From a bacterium (GTDB taxonomy: Bacteria > Cyanobacteriota > Vampirovibrionia > Gastranaerophilales > Gastranaerophilaceae), in assembly GCA_024408855.1 (NCBI GenBank), contig JAKSUQ010000006.1, positions 1-64,000 of the forward strand: a DNA stretch of 64,000 nucleotides, given 5' to 3'. Each line of letters opens with the position of its first letter. Within the stretch, counting starts at the first letter, position 1. Positions 1-8,124 of this stretch are shown here, in pieces. The notes below the pieces were generated by a model. That model did no database searches. It was not told the origin of the DNA and was given only the letters and a program-made list of their open reading frames with translations. A program made the translations under genes and the position numbers.

Positions 1-2
1 TA

Positions 3-80
3 ATAAATAAAGATAATAAGACTTATATTACCGCTTATTACTGGAAAACTTGTGGTTATTTAGCAGAGGGGGAATATTAA
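3..80 (+). CDS. 3' end of an upstream phage-region gene (partial)
   Basis: An open frame enters from the left edge and ends at a TAA at 78-80, giving 25 residues with a tyrosine-rich stretch (TYITAYYWKTCGYLAEGEY). The purine-rich Shine-Dalgarno stretch of the next gene lies inside its last codons, as expected for tightly packed phage genes. Too little is visible to name a family, and it could be chance open frame. Confidence 0.4.
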   Translation: MNKDNKTYITAYYWKTCGYLAEGEY

Positions 81-81
81 T

Positions 82-480
82 ATGGAAATAAAAGCAGAAT
101 TACAAAAACCTTTTGAAGAACAACAAAGAACGAACTTTATTGTTCAGCAAAACCACCGTAACGGTTATGAAATCAGAGAAACCGAAACGGCTTTACAGGC
201 TTGGGGGTATACGGAAGAAGAAATTGCACAACAGGAACGTGAAGCATTGAACATGTTATCACTTACAAAACGTGAAGTATTCCTTGCTATTTACAGGGAT
301 AAACAAATTACTCCAGAACAAATAAGAGCAATGCTGACAAGCGAAGAAGCAAAGATTGAGTTTGATTATGCCAATGATTATTTTAGGGGCAATCCTTTAA
401 TCGGACAGTTGGGCGAGGCATTAGGCTATACAAGTCAGGAATTAGACTCATTATTTATTAATAAAGGAAAGGGAAAATGA
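82..480 (+). CDS. Hypothetical protein of the prophage remnant
   Basis: A 132-residue soluble, strongly charged protein with no signal peptide or membrane segment. Start ATG at 82 is preceded by a G-rich Shine-Dalgarno (AGAGGGGG, 66-72) about nine bases away. It overlaps the next gene's start by a few bases, so the two are translationally coupled. Its position two genes ahead of a terminase large subunit suggests a phage protein, possibly an accessory or small-terminase-like protein, but no terminase-small-subunit helix-turn-helix is evident. I do not recognise the family; the phage link is inferred from context. Confidence 0.7.
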   Translation: MEIKAELQKPFEEQQRTNFIVQQNHRNGYEIRETETALQAWGYTEEEIAQQEREALNMLSLTKREVFLAIYRDKQITPEQIRAMLTSEEAKIEFDYANDYFRGNPLIGQLGEALGYTSQELDSLFINKGKGK

Positions 481-947
481 TGATTGAATGGTATTCTGAC
501 AATAATATTGATATAAAATTCAATCAAATACCACAAATTGGAATACGTTATGCATTACCGTCAGATACAAAAGAATTAAAAAAATCAAAAAAAAAATATC
601 CTTTTATTAATAAAGAAAACTTAAAAGTAGACTTAACAGATAAAATAAAAAATATAACATATTCGTTTGAAATTCCTAAAGGATATTGTTATGACGGAGC
701 TTCAATTCCGAGAATATTTTGGAGATTAATAGGAAGTCCGACAGATAATGATTTTTTAATTCCTACACTTATCCATGATGTACTCTGTGAAAACCACAAT
801 TACATAAACAATGACAGAAAATTTTCTTCTACTGTCTTTGAATCACTACTTAAGGTATCTGATGTATGTGTATTTAACAGATTAATAATGAAAAATTCGG
901 TCGATATTTTTCAGAAATTATTCTGTCGTTGGGACAAAAAAGGATAA
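477..947 (+). CDS. DUF1353 family phage protein
   Basis: A 156-residue protein. The central stretch (about residues 65-105) holds the DUF1353 signature: GYCYDGASIPRIFW, followed about 20 residues later by a LIHDVLCE histidine-aspartate motif. DUF1353 proteins are small, common in tailed phages and prophages, and of unproven biochemical role. Two adjacent ATG codons (477 and 480) overlap the previous stop, so either may be used. A purine-rich stretch (AAAGGGAAA) just upstream serves as ribosome binding site. Family call is from the motif; function is unknown. Confidence 0.8.
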   Translation: MMIEWYSDNNIDIKFNQIPQIGIRYALPSDTKELKKSKKKYPFINKENLKVDLTDKIKNITYSFEIPKGYCYDGASIPRIFWRLIGSPTDNDFLIPTLIHDVLCENHNYINNDRKFSSTVFESLLKVSDVCVFNRLIMKNSVDIFQKLFCRWDKKG

Positions 948-955
948 TTTTTAAT

Positions 956-2254
956 ATGGTAAAATACAAATTATTAGATAAACAGCGTGAATTTATAGAA
1001 ATTCCTCATTCTAATGCACTTGATGTTGCTATTTACCAAGGCGGTTATGGAAGTGGTAAAACTTGGTGCGGTTCACTTTTAGGAATATTACTTGCCATTA
1101 AATATGCCGGTTGTCGTGGATTAGTTGGAGCTAAAGAATACGAACTTGTAAGAAAAACAACCTTAGTTAACTATTTGGAACATTTAGAAAATTTTGGATT
1201 TATTGAGGGAAAAGATTACAATTACAATAAGGTTGATAAAATTATTACATTTTCAAATAATTCAGAAATATTATTTTCATCACTTGAAGATCCGGAGAAA
1301 TTTAAATCTTTAAACCTGCATTGGGCTGAAATTGAAGAAGCCTCTCAAATTACAGATTCTTCATTTAAACAATTATTAGGCAGATTAAGAAATACATACA
1401 GAGGCAAAAACTGGATAGATTTTCGATACAGATTATTTGGACACACAAATCCGCAACCCGACAAAGGCTGGATTTGGAAACGATTTATTGAAAATTCGAA
1501 AGAAAATTACAGATTAATAATCGCACCGACAACAAATAATATTTATTTGCCGAAACATTTTATTCAATCAATGAAAGAATGTTTTGATGAAGAATACTAC
1601 AAAATAAATGTATTGGGAGAATTTGGAGATTATTCTTCGGGATTGGTCGTTAAAGGATTTGATGATAAAAACAAACTAAAACTCCATTATAATCCGGAAT
1701 TACCGCTACATCTAACTTGTGATTTTAATGTTGACCCTATGTGTTGGGCTGTTGCACATAAAGACAGCGAAAATGTCTACTTCTTTGATGAAATTGTTAT
1801 AGAAAAAACTACTACACAACAATGCATTGATGAATTTTTAAAACGTTACCCAAAACATAAATCAGAGATTATAATTAACGGAGATGCATCAGGAGATAAC
1901 AGAAGCACGCAGAGCGAATACACGAATTATGCTATTATAAAAAATGCCTTGATATCTCACGGGTACAAAAATTTCAAGTTCAAGTTAAGAGATTACAATC
2001 CGCCTGTATTAAGCAGAATTTCAGCTTTTAATGCAAGGGTGAAAAATTCAAAAAATGAAAGGCATCTTTTTATTGATCCAAGAAAATGCAGATGGATACT
2101 ATATAACATTTACAATTTGTCTTTCAAAGAAGGGACAAGCATTGTAGATGTCCCAACACATACCAAAATTAAATCAAACAGAGAAGCTAAGTTTTTAGAG
2201 CATCCTTTTGATGCAATCAGCTATCTCGTCGAATATTATTGGAGATTAAGGTAA
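956..2254 (+). CDS. Phage terminase large subunit
   Basis: TerL packages phage DNA using an N-terminal ATPase and a C-terminal RNase H-like nuclease. Both halves are visible: Walker A GGYGSGKTWCG near residue 30, Walker B WAEIEEAS near residue 125, the HTNPQPDKGW coupling motif, then nuclease acidic motifs CDFNVDPM, NGDASGD and HPFDAISY near the C-terminus. About 432 residues is normal for PBSX/Terminase_3-type TerL. The frame is open from a TTG at 929, but ATG at 956 with AGGA upstream avoids overlap with the DUF1353 gene. A portal gene would normally follow; here the frame ends against an opposing gene, so this is the broken end of a prophage. Confidence 0.93.
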   Translation: MVKYKLLDKQREFIEIPHSNALDVAIYQGGYGSGKTWCGSLLGILLAIKYAGCRGLVGAKEYELVRKTTLVNYLEHLENFGFIEGKDYNYNKVDKIITFSNNSEILFSSLEDPEKFKSLNLHWAEIEEASQITDSSFKQLLGRLRNTYRGKNWIDFRYRLFGHTNPQPDKGWIWKRFIENSKENYRLIIAPTTNNIYLPKHFIQSMKECFDEEYYKINVLGEFGDYSSGLVVKGFDDKNKLKLHYNPELPLHLTCDFNVDPMCWAVAHKDSENVYFFDEIVIEKTTTQQCIDEFLKRYPKHKSEIIINGDASGDNRSTQSEYTNYAIIKNALISHGYKNFKFKLRDYNPPVLSRISAFNARVKNSKNERHLFIDPRKCRWILYNIYNLSFKEGTSIVDVPTHTKIKSNREAKFLEHPFDAISYLVEYYWRLR

Positions 2255-2929
2255 AAGTGGAATTGGAACAAGTCGTCTGTAAAATTTATATTCATTATAA
2301 CTTTTAGGCAAATTATCCCAATAACGATATATCCTTAACCCATTTTTCTCAAGCTCTGATACGGTTAAATCAGCAGTCATATCATCACTTGCCAAATAAG
2401 GATAACAAAAAGGAGAAGAAACAGATTTTAAATCTATCTTTAAAAGATTTACATCCGAATACTTTTCATGATAAAAACAAAATTTCATAAATCTTTCTTT
2501 TGGGAGTATTTTAAAAGACATCTTGTCTTTTTGAGATACTCCCTCTTTTTTTATCCATAAGTCAGAGCCTGAAACAACATTTCTAAATTTTCTTTCAGAA
2601 TTAAAGCAGGCAAAACCCTTTGGTGAAGAATAATATGAATGAGCATTGTCAACAATTAACTTTGGATATTTTTGTTCAAGAATTTCTACGTTACGATCAC
2701 AAATTCCAAAATAGTTAGGATACAAAATGTACTCATCTTTCTTAAATTCAATATTAGGCATAAAAACACTATCAATATGATAAAAAATAGGTTTACAATT
2801 TTCTTGCATAAGAGTATGTCTTATTACATTACAGAGATAATATGGAATATAAATTTTATTGATATTATAAGTCTTTACCAAATATCTCAAAGACTCTCTC
2901 GCAAGGCAAAATTTTAATCTTTCGTACAT
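2246..2929 (-). CDS. Shortened DegT/DnrJ/EryC1-like PLP protein
   Basis: A 227-residue protein resembling the PLP-fold sugar aminotransferase family (DegT/DnrJ/EryC1/StrS), usually 360-400 residues. Visible are an early beta-alpha unit (IYIPYYLCNVIRHTL), YILYPNYFG, the cofactor-pocket aspartate in IVDNAHSYY, and an RKF segment followed by SGSDLWI, where family members carry the PLP lysine. The helical middle found in relatives is largely missing and the C-terminus stops at VPIPLLP, earlier than usual. Start ATG follows AGGA. It is the last gene of an operon after UbiA and the acetolactate-synthase-like gene. Its stop overlaps the terminase stop by nine bases, so truncation by the phage junction is likely. 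Activity is doubtful. Confidence 0.6.
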   Translation of the reverse strand: MYERLKFCLARESLRYLVKTYNINKIYIPYYLCNVIRHTLMQENCKPIFYHIDSVFMPNIEFKKDEYILYPNYFGICDRNVEILEQKYPKLIVDNAHSYYSSPKGFACFNSERKFRNVVSGSDLWIKKEGVSQKDKMSFKILPKERFMKFCFYHEKYSDVNLLKIDLKSVSSPFCYPYLASDDMTADLTVSELEKNGLRIYRYWDNLPKSYNEYKFYRRLVPIPLLP

Positions 2930-2937
2930 AATATATC

Positions 2938-3924
2938 CTAAATTGCTAATGAAAGATAAATTCCTATTACAAAAATCAAAGAAAAATACATCATCAAATT
3001 TCTTGCCTGATAAATTCGTATCATAAATGAATCTTCATCTCTATCTTCAAAATATTTCATATGTTCCATAGGATAATGATACCATTTATGAACAGGTCGC
3101 TCTGCCGGATTACATGAAAACACTTTTAAAGACTTATACAGATCGCACGAAAGCGGTATTGTAAGGAATACCAATAATACTTGCCAATCAAAAATATCCA
3201 AAATGCACAGTAACACAACCGAAACATAGGCTAAAATGAGTAAAATCTTCAACACAACTAAAGCATCAAGTTGCGAGTCAAATCTGTTCGCAAGCGTGCA
3301 TTTACCCTCATTTGTATCAAATCCGTAGTCCATTAGTGTATGAATATACAATAACACTACTGTCATAATTGTAGATGGCAACATAAGCCAAAACACTTCA
3401 TTTGAACATGTTCCCGTCATAACGTAAAACATACCGCCAAACAATATCGGTCCATAAGCAACAGCAACAGCAACTTCCGACAAACAAATTCTTGATATAA
3501 ACGGATACAAAATCAAAACAACGCAAGCGATAAGAGTGTAATAAAAAACTCCGTTACCGCACTTAAACCATAAAAATCCGCCTATTAATAAAGCTAATCC
3601 ATAGTATATCGCAATTAAAAGAAGTACATCAGATTCTTTCATTACACCGTTGACTAAATAGCGACATTTTGTCTTTTGTGAGTTTTTTAAATACTCCGCC
3701 TTATCAAAATTTACTGACTTAATTAAAGATTTGTAATCAAAATAATCATCTAAAAGGTTTGTTCCCAAATGGGCAAATATCATTCCAAATAAAGCTACTA
3801 TACCAAATAATATATTTCCGAAATTAATCCAAGAATATACAAAAATTACAAGCCAAGAAAACAATGTGGTTGGCAATGCAAAAACTCTTGAACACTCCAT
3901 TATTGTAGCCGGATTTTGAGCCAT
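2938..3924 (-). CDS. UbiA-family polyprenyl transferase
   Basis: An integral membrane protein of 328 residues with about eight hydrophobic segments. The first aspartate motif is NLLDDYFDY near residue 57 (NxxxDxxxD) and the second is DYGFDTNEGKCTLA near residue 200. These two motifs bind the magnesium-prenyl diphosphate in UbiA/MenA-type enzymes. The second motif with GKxTLA resembles MenA (dihydroxynaphthoate prenyltransferase) more than UbiA itself, but quinone genes are not nearby. SD GAGG lies seven bases before ATG. Eight bases separate it from the downstream DegT-like gene and 22 from the upstream acetolactate-synthase-like gene, so one transcript is likely. The acceptor substrate is unknown. 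Confidence 0.82.
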   Translation of the reverse strand: MAQNPATIMECSRVFALPTTLFSWLVIFVYSWINFGNILFGIVALFGMIFAHLGTNLLDDYFDYKSLIKSVNFDKAEYLKNSQKTKCRYLVNGVMKESDVLLLIAIYYGLALLIGGFLWFKCGNGVFYYTLIACVVLILYPFISRICLSEVAVAVAYGPILFGGMFYVMTGTCSNEVFWLMLPSTIMTVVLLYIHTLMDYGFDTNEGKCTLANRFDSQLDALVVLKILLILAYVSVVLLCILDIFDWQVLLVFLTIPLSCDLYKSLKVFSCNPAERPVHKWYHYPMEHMKYFEDRDEDSFMIRIYQARNLMMYFSLIFVIGIYLSLAI

Positions 3925-3946
3925 ATTAGAACCTCCTCATCTTTTT

Positions 3947-5605
3947 TTAAATTTCTTCATCTGAATCAATTGCAATATCAACAATAGCAGTTCCTTTATG
4001 AGAAATTGCCTGTTCTAATGCAGGGACCAATGCATCTTTTGAAACTACTCTGATTGCAAACAAGTCATATGCTTCCGCAATTTTTGTAAAATCAGGGTTT
4101 ATCATCTCAACTTGATACCTGTTATTATAAATTTTATCTTGAAGTTGCCTTACCATTCCAAGATAACCGTTATTCATTATAATAATTTTTACAGGAATTG
4201 CGTGTTCTCGGCAGGTTGCAAGCTCTTGCAAATTCATCTGAAAAGAACCGTCGCCTGTAATATTTAAAACCAAGGAATCGGGCTTTGATAACTGTGCTCC
4301 GATTGATGCAGGCAAACCAAACCCCATTGTACCAAGACCGCCGGACGTTATAAATTTTTTAGGTTTATTAAAATGAAAATATTGTGTCGTAACCATTTGA
4401 TGCTGTCCAACATCTGTTACTACAACAGGATCATAGTTTTTTGTATATTCATAAATCGTTTTGAGCACAAATGATGAATGTAAATAACCAGAGTCATTTT
4501 CAATTTCTTTGTATTCCTCTTTCAAAAGTCTAATAGCAGAATGCCATGAATCATATTTTGGTACATTGGACAATTTGTATAACAAACCCTCTAAGAAAAG
4601 ATTAACATCCGAAGTTATTTCCAAATCGAAATTCCTATATATCTGCTTTAAATTAACACTTGTAATCTTTGCTTTTTTGCCAAAATCAATTTTCCGACAA
4701 GTTGAACGATCTGAAAAACTTACACCTAAAGCCAATATAAAATCAGAATTATTGAGAGCTGTATTTGCCAAATAAGAACCGTTAATTCCAATCATTCCAA
4801 GATAATTTTTATCACTCGACGGAAAAGAACCAATTCCCATAAGAGTTGATATGACAGGAATTTTAGTTTTTGAAACTAATTTTTTTATGTTTGAAGATGC
4901 ACCAACGGCTCCTCCGCCTATCAATATTAAAGGATTTTTTGCACCAAACAGCAATTTAATTGCTTTATCCAAATCCGAATCTTTTAAAGGAAGTTTTTTC
5001 TTTATATGTATATTCTTGCTTATCTTTGGAGAATATTTACTTTCAAGGATATTTCTCGGAATAACAACAAGGACCGGCCCTTTGCCTCCTGAATTAGCTA
5101 CTTCAAAAGCCTCTTTAGTTACCTGTTTAATATCATCTTTTGAAGTTATTGTAAAGATTTTTTTCGTGCAATTCTTTGCCATTGATGGAATATCAACTTT
5201 TTGGAATATTTTTCCTTTATTGTTGCTTTTTGTAACATCACCGGCAAACACGACCAACGGTGTTGAATCTGCATAAGCATTTGCTAAGCCTGTTAATGTA
5301 TTTGTAAACCCGGGACCGGATGTAACAAGTACCACCCCTGTTTTACCGCCGGCTCTTGCATAACCCTCGGCTGCGTGAACAGCTGCTTGTTCATGTCTTA
5401 CAAGCACATGTTTAATACTTTCAACATGCGATAATTCATTATAAATGCTTAATACTGAAGCTCCGGGATATCCAAATATAGTATCAGTATTCAACTCTAC
5501 TAATGTTTCCACCAAAGCTCCGGCACATATAAAATTCTTGTTTTTCTTTAAAACCGTACCGTTTGATTTATTTTCCTTAACACCGCTAACCAAAAAATTT
5601 GTCAT
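3947..5605 (-). CDS. ilvB: Acetolactate synthase large-subunit-like ThDP enzyme
   Basis: A ThDP-dependent enzyme of about 552 residues. The N-terminal PYR domain has GYPGASVLSIY and the catalytic-type glutamate in VLVRHEQAAVHAAEGYAR. The C-terminal PP domain has GDGSFQMNLQELAT and NNGYLGMVRQ, the ThDP/Mg motif. The family condenses two pyruvates, or pyruvate and 2-oxobutyrate, in valine/leucine/isoleucine synthesis. Two oddities: the tryptophan normally after MVxQ is leucine (near residue 488), and the C-terminus ends about 20 residues early. No ilvN or ilvC is adjacent; UbiA and DegT-like genes follow instead. ATG at 5605 is chosen because a TATAAT at 5615-5620 lies inside the longer frame from a TTG. 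Confidence 0.85.
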   Translation of the reverse strand: MTNFLVSGVKENKSNGTVLKKNKNFICAGALVETLVELNTDTIFGYPGASVLSIYNELSHVESIKHVLVRHEQAAVHAAEGYARAGGKTGVVLVTSGPGFTNTLTGLANAYADSTPLVVFAGDVTKSNNKGKIFQKVDIPSMAKNCTKKIFTITSKDDIKQVTKEAFEVANSGGKGPVLVVIPRNILESKYSPKISKNIHIKKKLPLKDSDLDKAIKLLFGAKNPLILIGGGAVGASSNIKKLVSKTKIPVISTLMGIGSFPSSDKNYLGMIGINGSYLANTALNNSDFILALGVSFSDRSTCRKIDFGKKAKITSVNLKQIYRNFDLEITSDVNLFLEGLLYKLSNVPKYDSWHSAIRLLKEEYKEIENDSGYLHSSFVLKTIYEYTKNYDPVVVTDVGQHQMVTTQYFHFNKPKKFITSGGLGTMGFGLPASIGAQLSKPDSLVLNITGDGSFQMNLQELATCREHAIPVKIIIMNNGYLGMVRQLQDKIYNNRYQVEMINPDFTKIAEAYDLFAIRVVSKDALVPALEQAISHKGTAIVDIAIDSDEEI

Positions 5606-5614
5606 AGTGTCCGT

Positions 5615-5620
5615 ATTATA
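5615..5620 (-). promoter_or_regulatory. -10 element of the ilvB-like operon, near-leaderless
   Basis: On the minus strand a perfect TATAAT ends nine bases before the ATG at 5605. A transcript starting six to nine bases downstream would carry at most three leader bases. No Shine-Dalgarno sequence is present, and no good -35 hexamer is visible in the T-rich upstream stretch. Confidence 0.55.
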
Positions 5621-5710
5621 CAACAAAATTTAAAAAAACGATATTTTAAATAGCAAAAAAAATAATTTACGGATTTTGTACTATCAGATTGACATATAAA
5701 GGAGATTTTT

Positions 5711-6379
5711 ATGCCCCATATTGTATTACCAACATACTTACCGTCGATACCTATTGCGTTTCCTCCAGTTGCAGATAAATTAGCGGGACAGGAAGTATTA
5801 ACAAAAGTAAAAAAAAATAATGATAGGTCTTTGTTGATAAAAACAATACAAGAGTATGTCTTTACCGTAGACAGTACAGACAAATTCCCGCAAATTGCAA
5901 GCCTTGATCAATTAAAAAAAATATCTAACTATCTTTCAAGAAAAACAAATAATAATAAAAATCGTACTGAGCCGATTATGCACTATGCATACTCTACTTG
6001 TATGAGAGCATTGTCCATTCTTTCTGAATCTATTAAAAACGGACTAAAGGTGATTAATCTAACTCCGATAGCTAAAATAATAATTGATACAGCAGTTGAA
6101 AGAGAAGTATGCAATAAGGAAATTGACAAAATAACGCAAGAAGCAATAAATACAAACCAAAGTGAATATACGCAAGAACAATTAGATCGATACAATAAAT
6201 TAGTTAAAAAATTCAACAGATTAGAGGCAAAACGAATTAGGTATATAGATAAACTTGAAAGATGTAAAAAATATAATCAGGAAGTAACAAAAAAGGCAGA
6301 TGTATATTACGCATATTCATTATTTTATGAATATAACCCCAAAGAAGATGAAAGTTTTCCGGAAAAAGCATTTGACTAA
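5711..6379 (+). CDS. Hypothetical protein, paralogue A of a tandem pair
   Basis: A 222-residue, lysine-rich, mostly helical protein without signal peptide or membrane segment. AAAGGAG seven bases before ATG sets the start. The C-terminal half aligns with the next gene: both have a helical stretch ending in a coiled-coil-like KKFNRLEAKRIR or related segment, and both finish with YSLFYEYxP followed by FPxKxF. The two therefore arose by tandem duplication and then diverged strongly at the N-terminus. I do not recognise the family. The lack of export signal and the unusual pair structure leave open a structural or secreted role. Confidence 0.72.
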   Translation: MPHIVLPTYLPSIPIAFPPVADKLAGQEVLTKVKKNNDRSLLIKTIQEYVFTVDSTDKFPQIASLDQLKKISNYLSRKTNNNKNRTEPIMHYAYSTCMRALSILSESIKNGLKVINLTPIAKIIIDTAVEREVCNKEIDKITQEAINTNQSEYTQEQLDRYNKLVKKFNRLEAKRIRYIDKLERCKKYNQEVTKKADVYYAYSLFYEYNPKEDESFPEKAFD

Positions 6380-6407
6380 TAAAAAGAAATAAGAAAGATT
6401 ATAAATT

Positions 6408-7031
6408 ATGCAACCAATATCTACAATAAAATTTACAGATTGTGTATCAGGAAAATCAGTAAAAGTTGCAAGAAAGTATGTTCCACTTTTAAATAAAACT
6501 ACGCAAGAACTTGCATTAGCAAGCCAAATAAGAACATCCGACGGGCAATATATTTGTGAAAAAACACAACAAGATTTAATTCAAAACTATCTTGAAAGAA
6601 AAACCAAACAGAAAGATATTGCAAGAACTATATTTAATGCTGCCGTAATGATATACAATAATGCACTAAATGTCATGATTAATGCAACAAAAAAAGGACT
6701 TAATCTTTATGACTTACGTCAAATATCTGATAATATTTTACTAAATGCAATAAAAAGGAATGAATGTTACGACGAAATTGAGAAAATATATAATGATGCC
6801 GTAAAAGCCGGACAAACTGAATATACATTAGAACAAGATCAAGCAATAAATGAATTGAATAGAAAAGCAGAAGAATATGACAACGAAAGAATAAAAAACG
6901 TAAAAACATACAATATAGCAAAACAATACAACAAAGATATTGTTAAACAACTCGGCATAGATGAAGAATACAGCTTATTTTACGAATATCAACCTGAGTT
7001 AACATTTCCGGATAAAGGTTTTCTTCCGTAA
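6408..7031 (+). CDS. Hypothetical protein, paralogue B of a tandem pair
   Basis: A 207-residue helical, soluble protein 28 bases after its paralogue and probably co-transcribed with it. Shared features with the first copy include NYLxRKT, a DxIxxNA/xxAVER-type helix, the SEYT/TEYT-EQ turn, and the terminal YSLFYEYQPELTFPDKGF. The N-terminal 60 residues differ between the copies. No strong Shine-Dalgarno is visible before ATG 6408, which fits coupling to the upstream gene. Function unknown. Confidence 0.7.
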   Translation: MQPISTIKFTDCVSGKSVKVARKYVPLLNKTTQELALASQIRTSDGQYICEKTQQDLIQNYLERKTKQKDIARTIFNAAVMIYNNALNVMINATKKGLNLYDLRQISDNILLNAIKRNECYDEIEKIYNDAVKAGQTEYTLEQDQAINELNRKAEEYDNERIKNVKTYNIAKQYNKDIVKQLGIDEEYSLFYEYQPELTFPDKGFLP

Positions 7032-7057
7032 TACTGAAAAATCGGCAGAAGATTAAG

Positions 7058-7086
7058 TGGACTATAATTATAAATTTTGGTATAAT
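7058..7086 (+). promoter_or_regulatory. Promoter of the TPR gene, leaderless type
   Basis: TGGACT (7058-7063), a 17-base spacer and a perfect TATAAT (7081-7086). The hexamer ends exactly six bases before ATG 7093, so the predicted transcription start falls on or next to the A of the start codon. No ribosome binding site lies before the ATG. This also rules out the longer frame from GTG 7057, which would include the promoter. Confidence 0.65.
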
Positions 7087-7092
7087 CCTCAT

Positions 7093-8118
7093 ATGGGGTC
7101 AAAGATAGAAAATTTACAGGAAGTTTTGCAAAAAGATCCGTCAAACTTTCAAATCAGACGAGAACTTTCTGTCGAACTTTTAAACGAGGGCTTCAACGAA
7201 GAAGCTCTTGCGAATTTGAAATATTTAGAGAAATATTTTCCTGATGATGCCGATTTGGCTTACAATATAGGAATAGTCAGCGAAAAAATGAAAGATTTTG
7301 TATCGGCAGAAAGTGCATACAAGAAAGCTGTTTCATTATCCACTCAACCCGATTTTTATTATAATTTGGGAGAAGTTCTTGTTTCATTAGAAAGTTGGGA
7401 TGAGGCAATTTCAGCATTTAAAGAAGTCTTAAAAACAGATCCGGAAGACGGAAATTGTTATTTTAACTTGGGACTTTGCTATTTCCATAAAGAGGAATTA
7501 AATACAGCCCTCGACAATTTTGAACAAGCTGTAAAATATAATCCTAAAGACATATTTGCACACTTCTATATGGGAAATATTTATAAAAAAAACGGACTTA
7601 CAAATTTTGCAATCAAGTGTTATCAAAAAGTTTTGGAAATTTCACCTGATTACAGTTGGGCTTATTTTAACTTAGCTTCAATAGCATATGAAAACGGAAA
7701 TATGGATGAAGCAAAATCTAATCTGCTCTTGACCATAGAATACAACAAGCAAGATATTGAAGCCTACAAACTGCTAACTAAACTTTCAATCAAAGATAAT
7801 GACCTTGAAAGTATTCTGACTATATTACATGACCGACTGGAAAATTATGAAGCAAACGGAGATCTATATTACATACTTGCACAAGTATACAAATATATGG
7901 GGAATAAAGACGAATATGCAAAACATTTATCGTTAGCATTGGAAAACTCACTCTCCCTTACTTATTCGCAGGAAATAGTCGAGAAAGAATTTAAAAGGCT
8001 AAGAATTACTGCTAATATAGACATAGTTCCCCCGCCGGAATTAGAGGAAATTGATAATTCGGAAGAATACGACGAAAATAACGAAGAAATTGATGATGAA
8101 TATGAGGACAAAGAATAA
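7093..8118 (+). CDS. Tetratricopeptide repeat protein
   Basis: A 341-residue soluble protein built from about seven TPR units between residues 10 and 250, with typical 34-residue spacing and W/LG/Y/A/F/A/P positions (for example YNLGEVLVSLESWDEAISAF and YFNLGLCYFHKEELNTALDN). The C-terminus is a highly acidic tail (EEYDENNEEIDDEYEDKE). TPR arrays are scaffolds for protein-protein contact; the partner is unknown. The start at 7093 is set by the promoter that ends six bases earlier. recN follows after six bases, so the two are co-transcribed. Confidence 0.88.
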   Translation: MGSKIENLQEVLQKDPSNFQIRRELSVELLNEGFNEEALANLKYLEKYFPDDADLAYNIGIVSEKMKDFVSAESAYKKAVSLSTQPDFYYNLGEVLVSLESWDEAISAFKEVLKTDPEDGNCYFNLGLCYFHKEELNTALDNFEQAVKYNPKDIFAHFYMGNIYKKNGLTNFAIKCYQKVLEISPDYSWAYFNLASIAYENGNMDEAKSNLLLTIEYNKQDIEAYKLLTKLSIKDNDLESILTILHDRLENYEANGDLYYILAQVYKYMGNKDEYAKHLSLALENSLSLTYSQEIVEKEFKRLRITANIDIVPPPELEEIDNSEEYDENNEEIDDEYEDKE

Positions 8119-8124
8119 TCAACA

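Noticed and set aside
5602-5883. Open frame of 93 codons on the minus strand
   Set aside because: Overlaps the well-supported plus-strand gene at 5711 and the ilvB-like promoter; low-quality composition.
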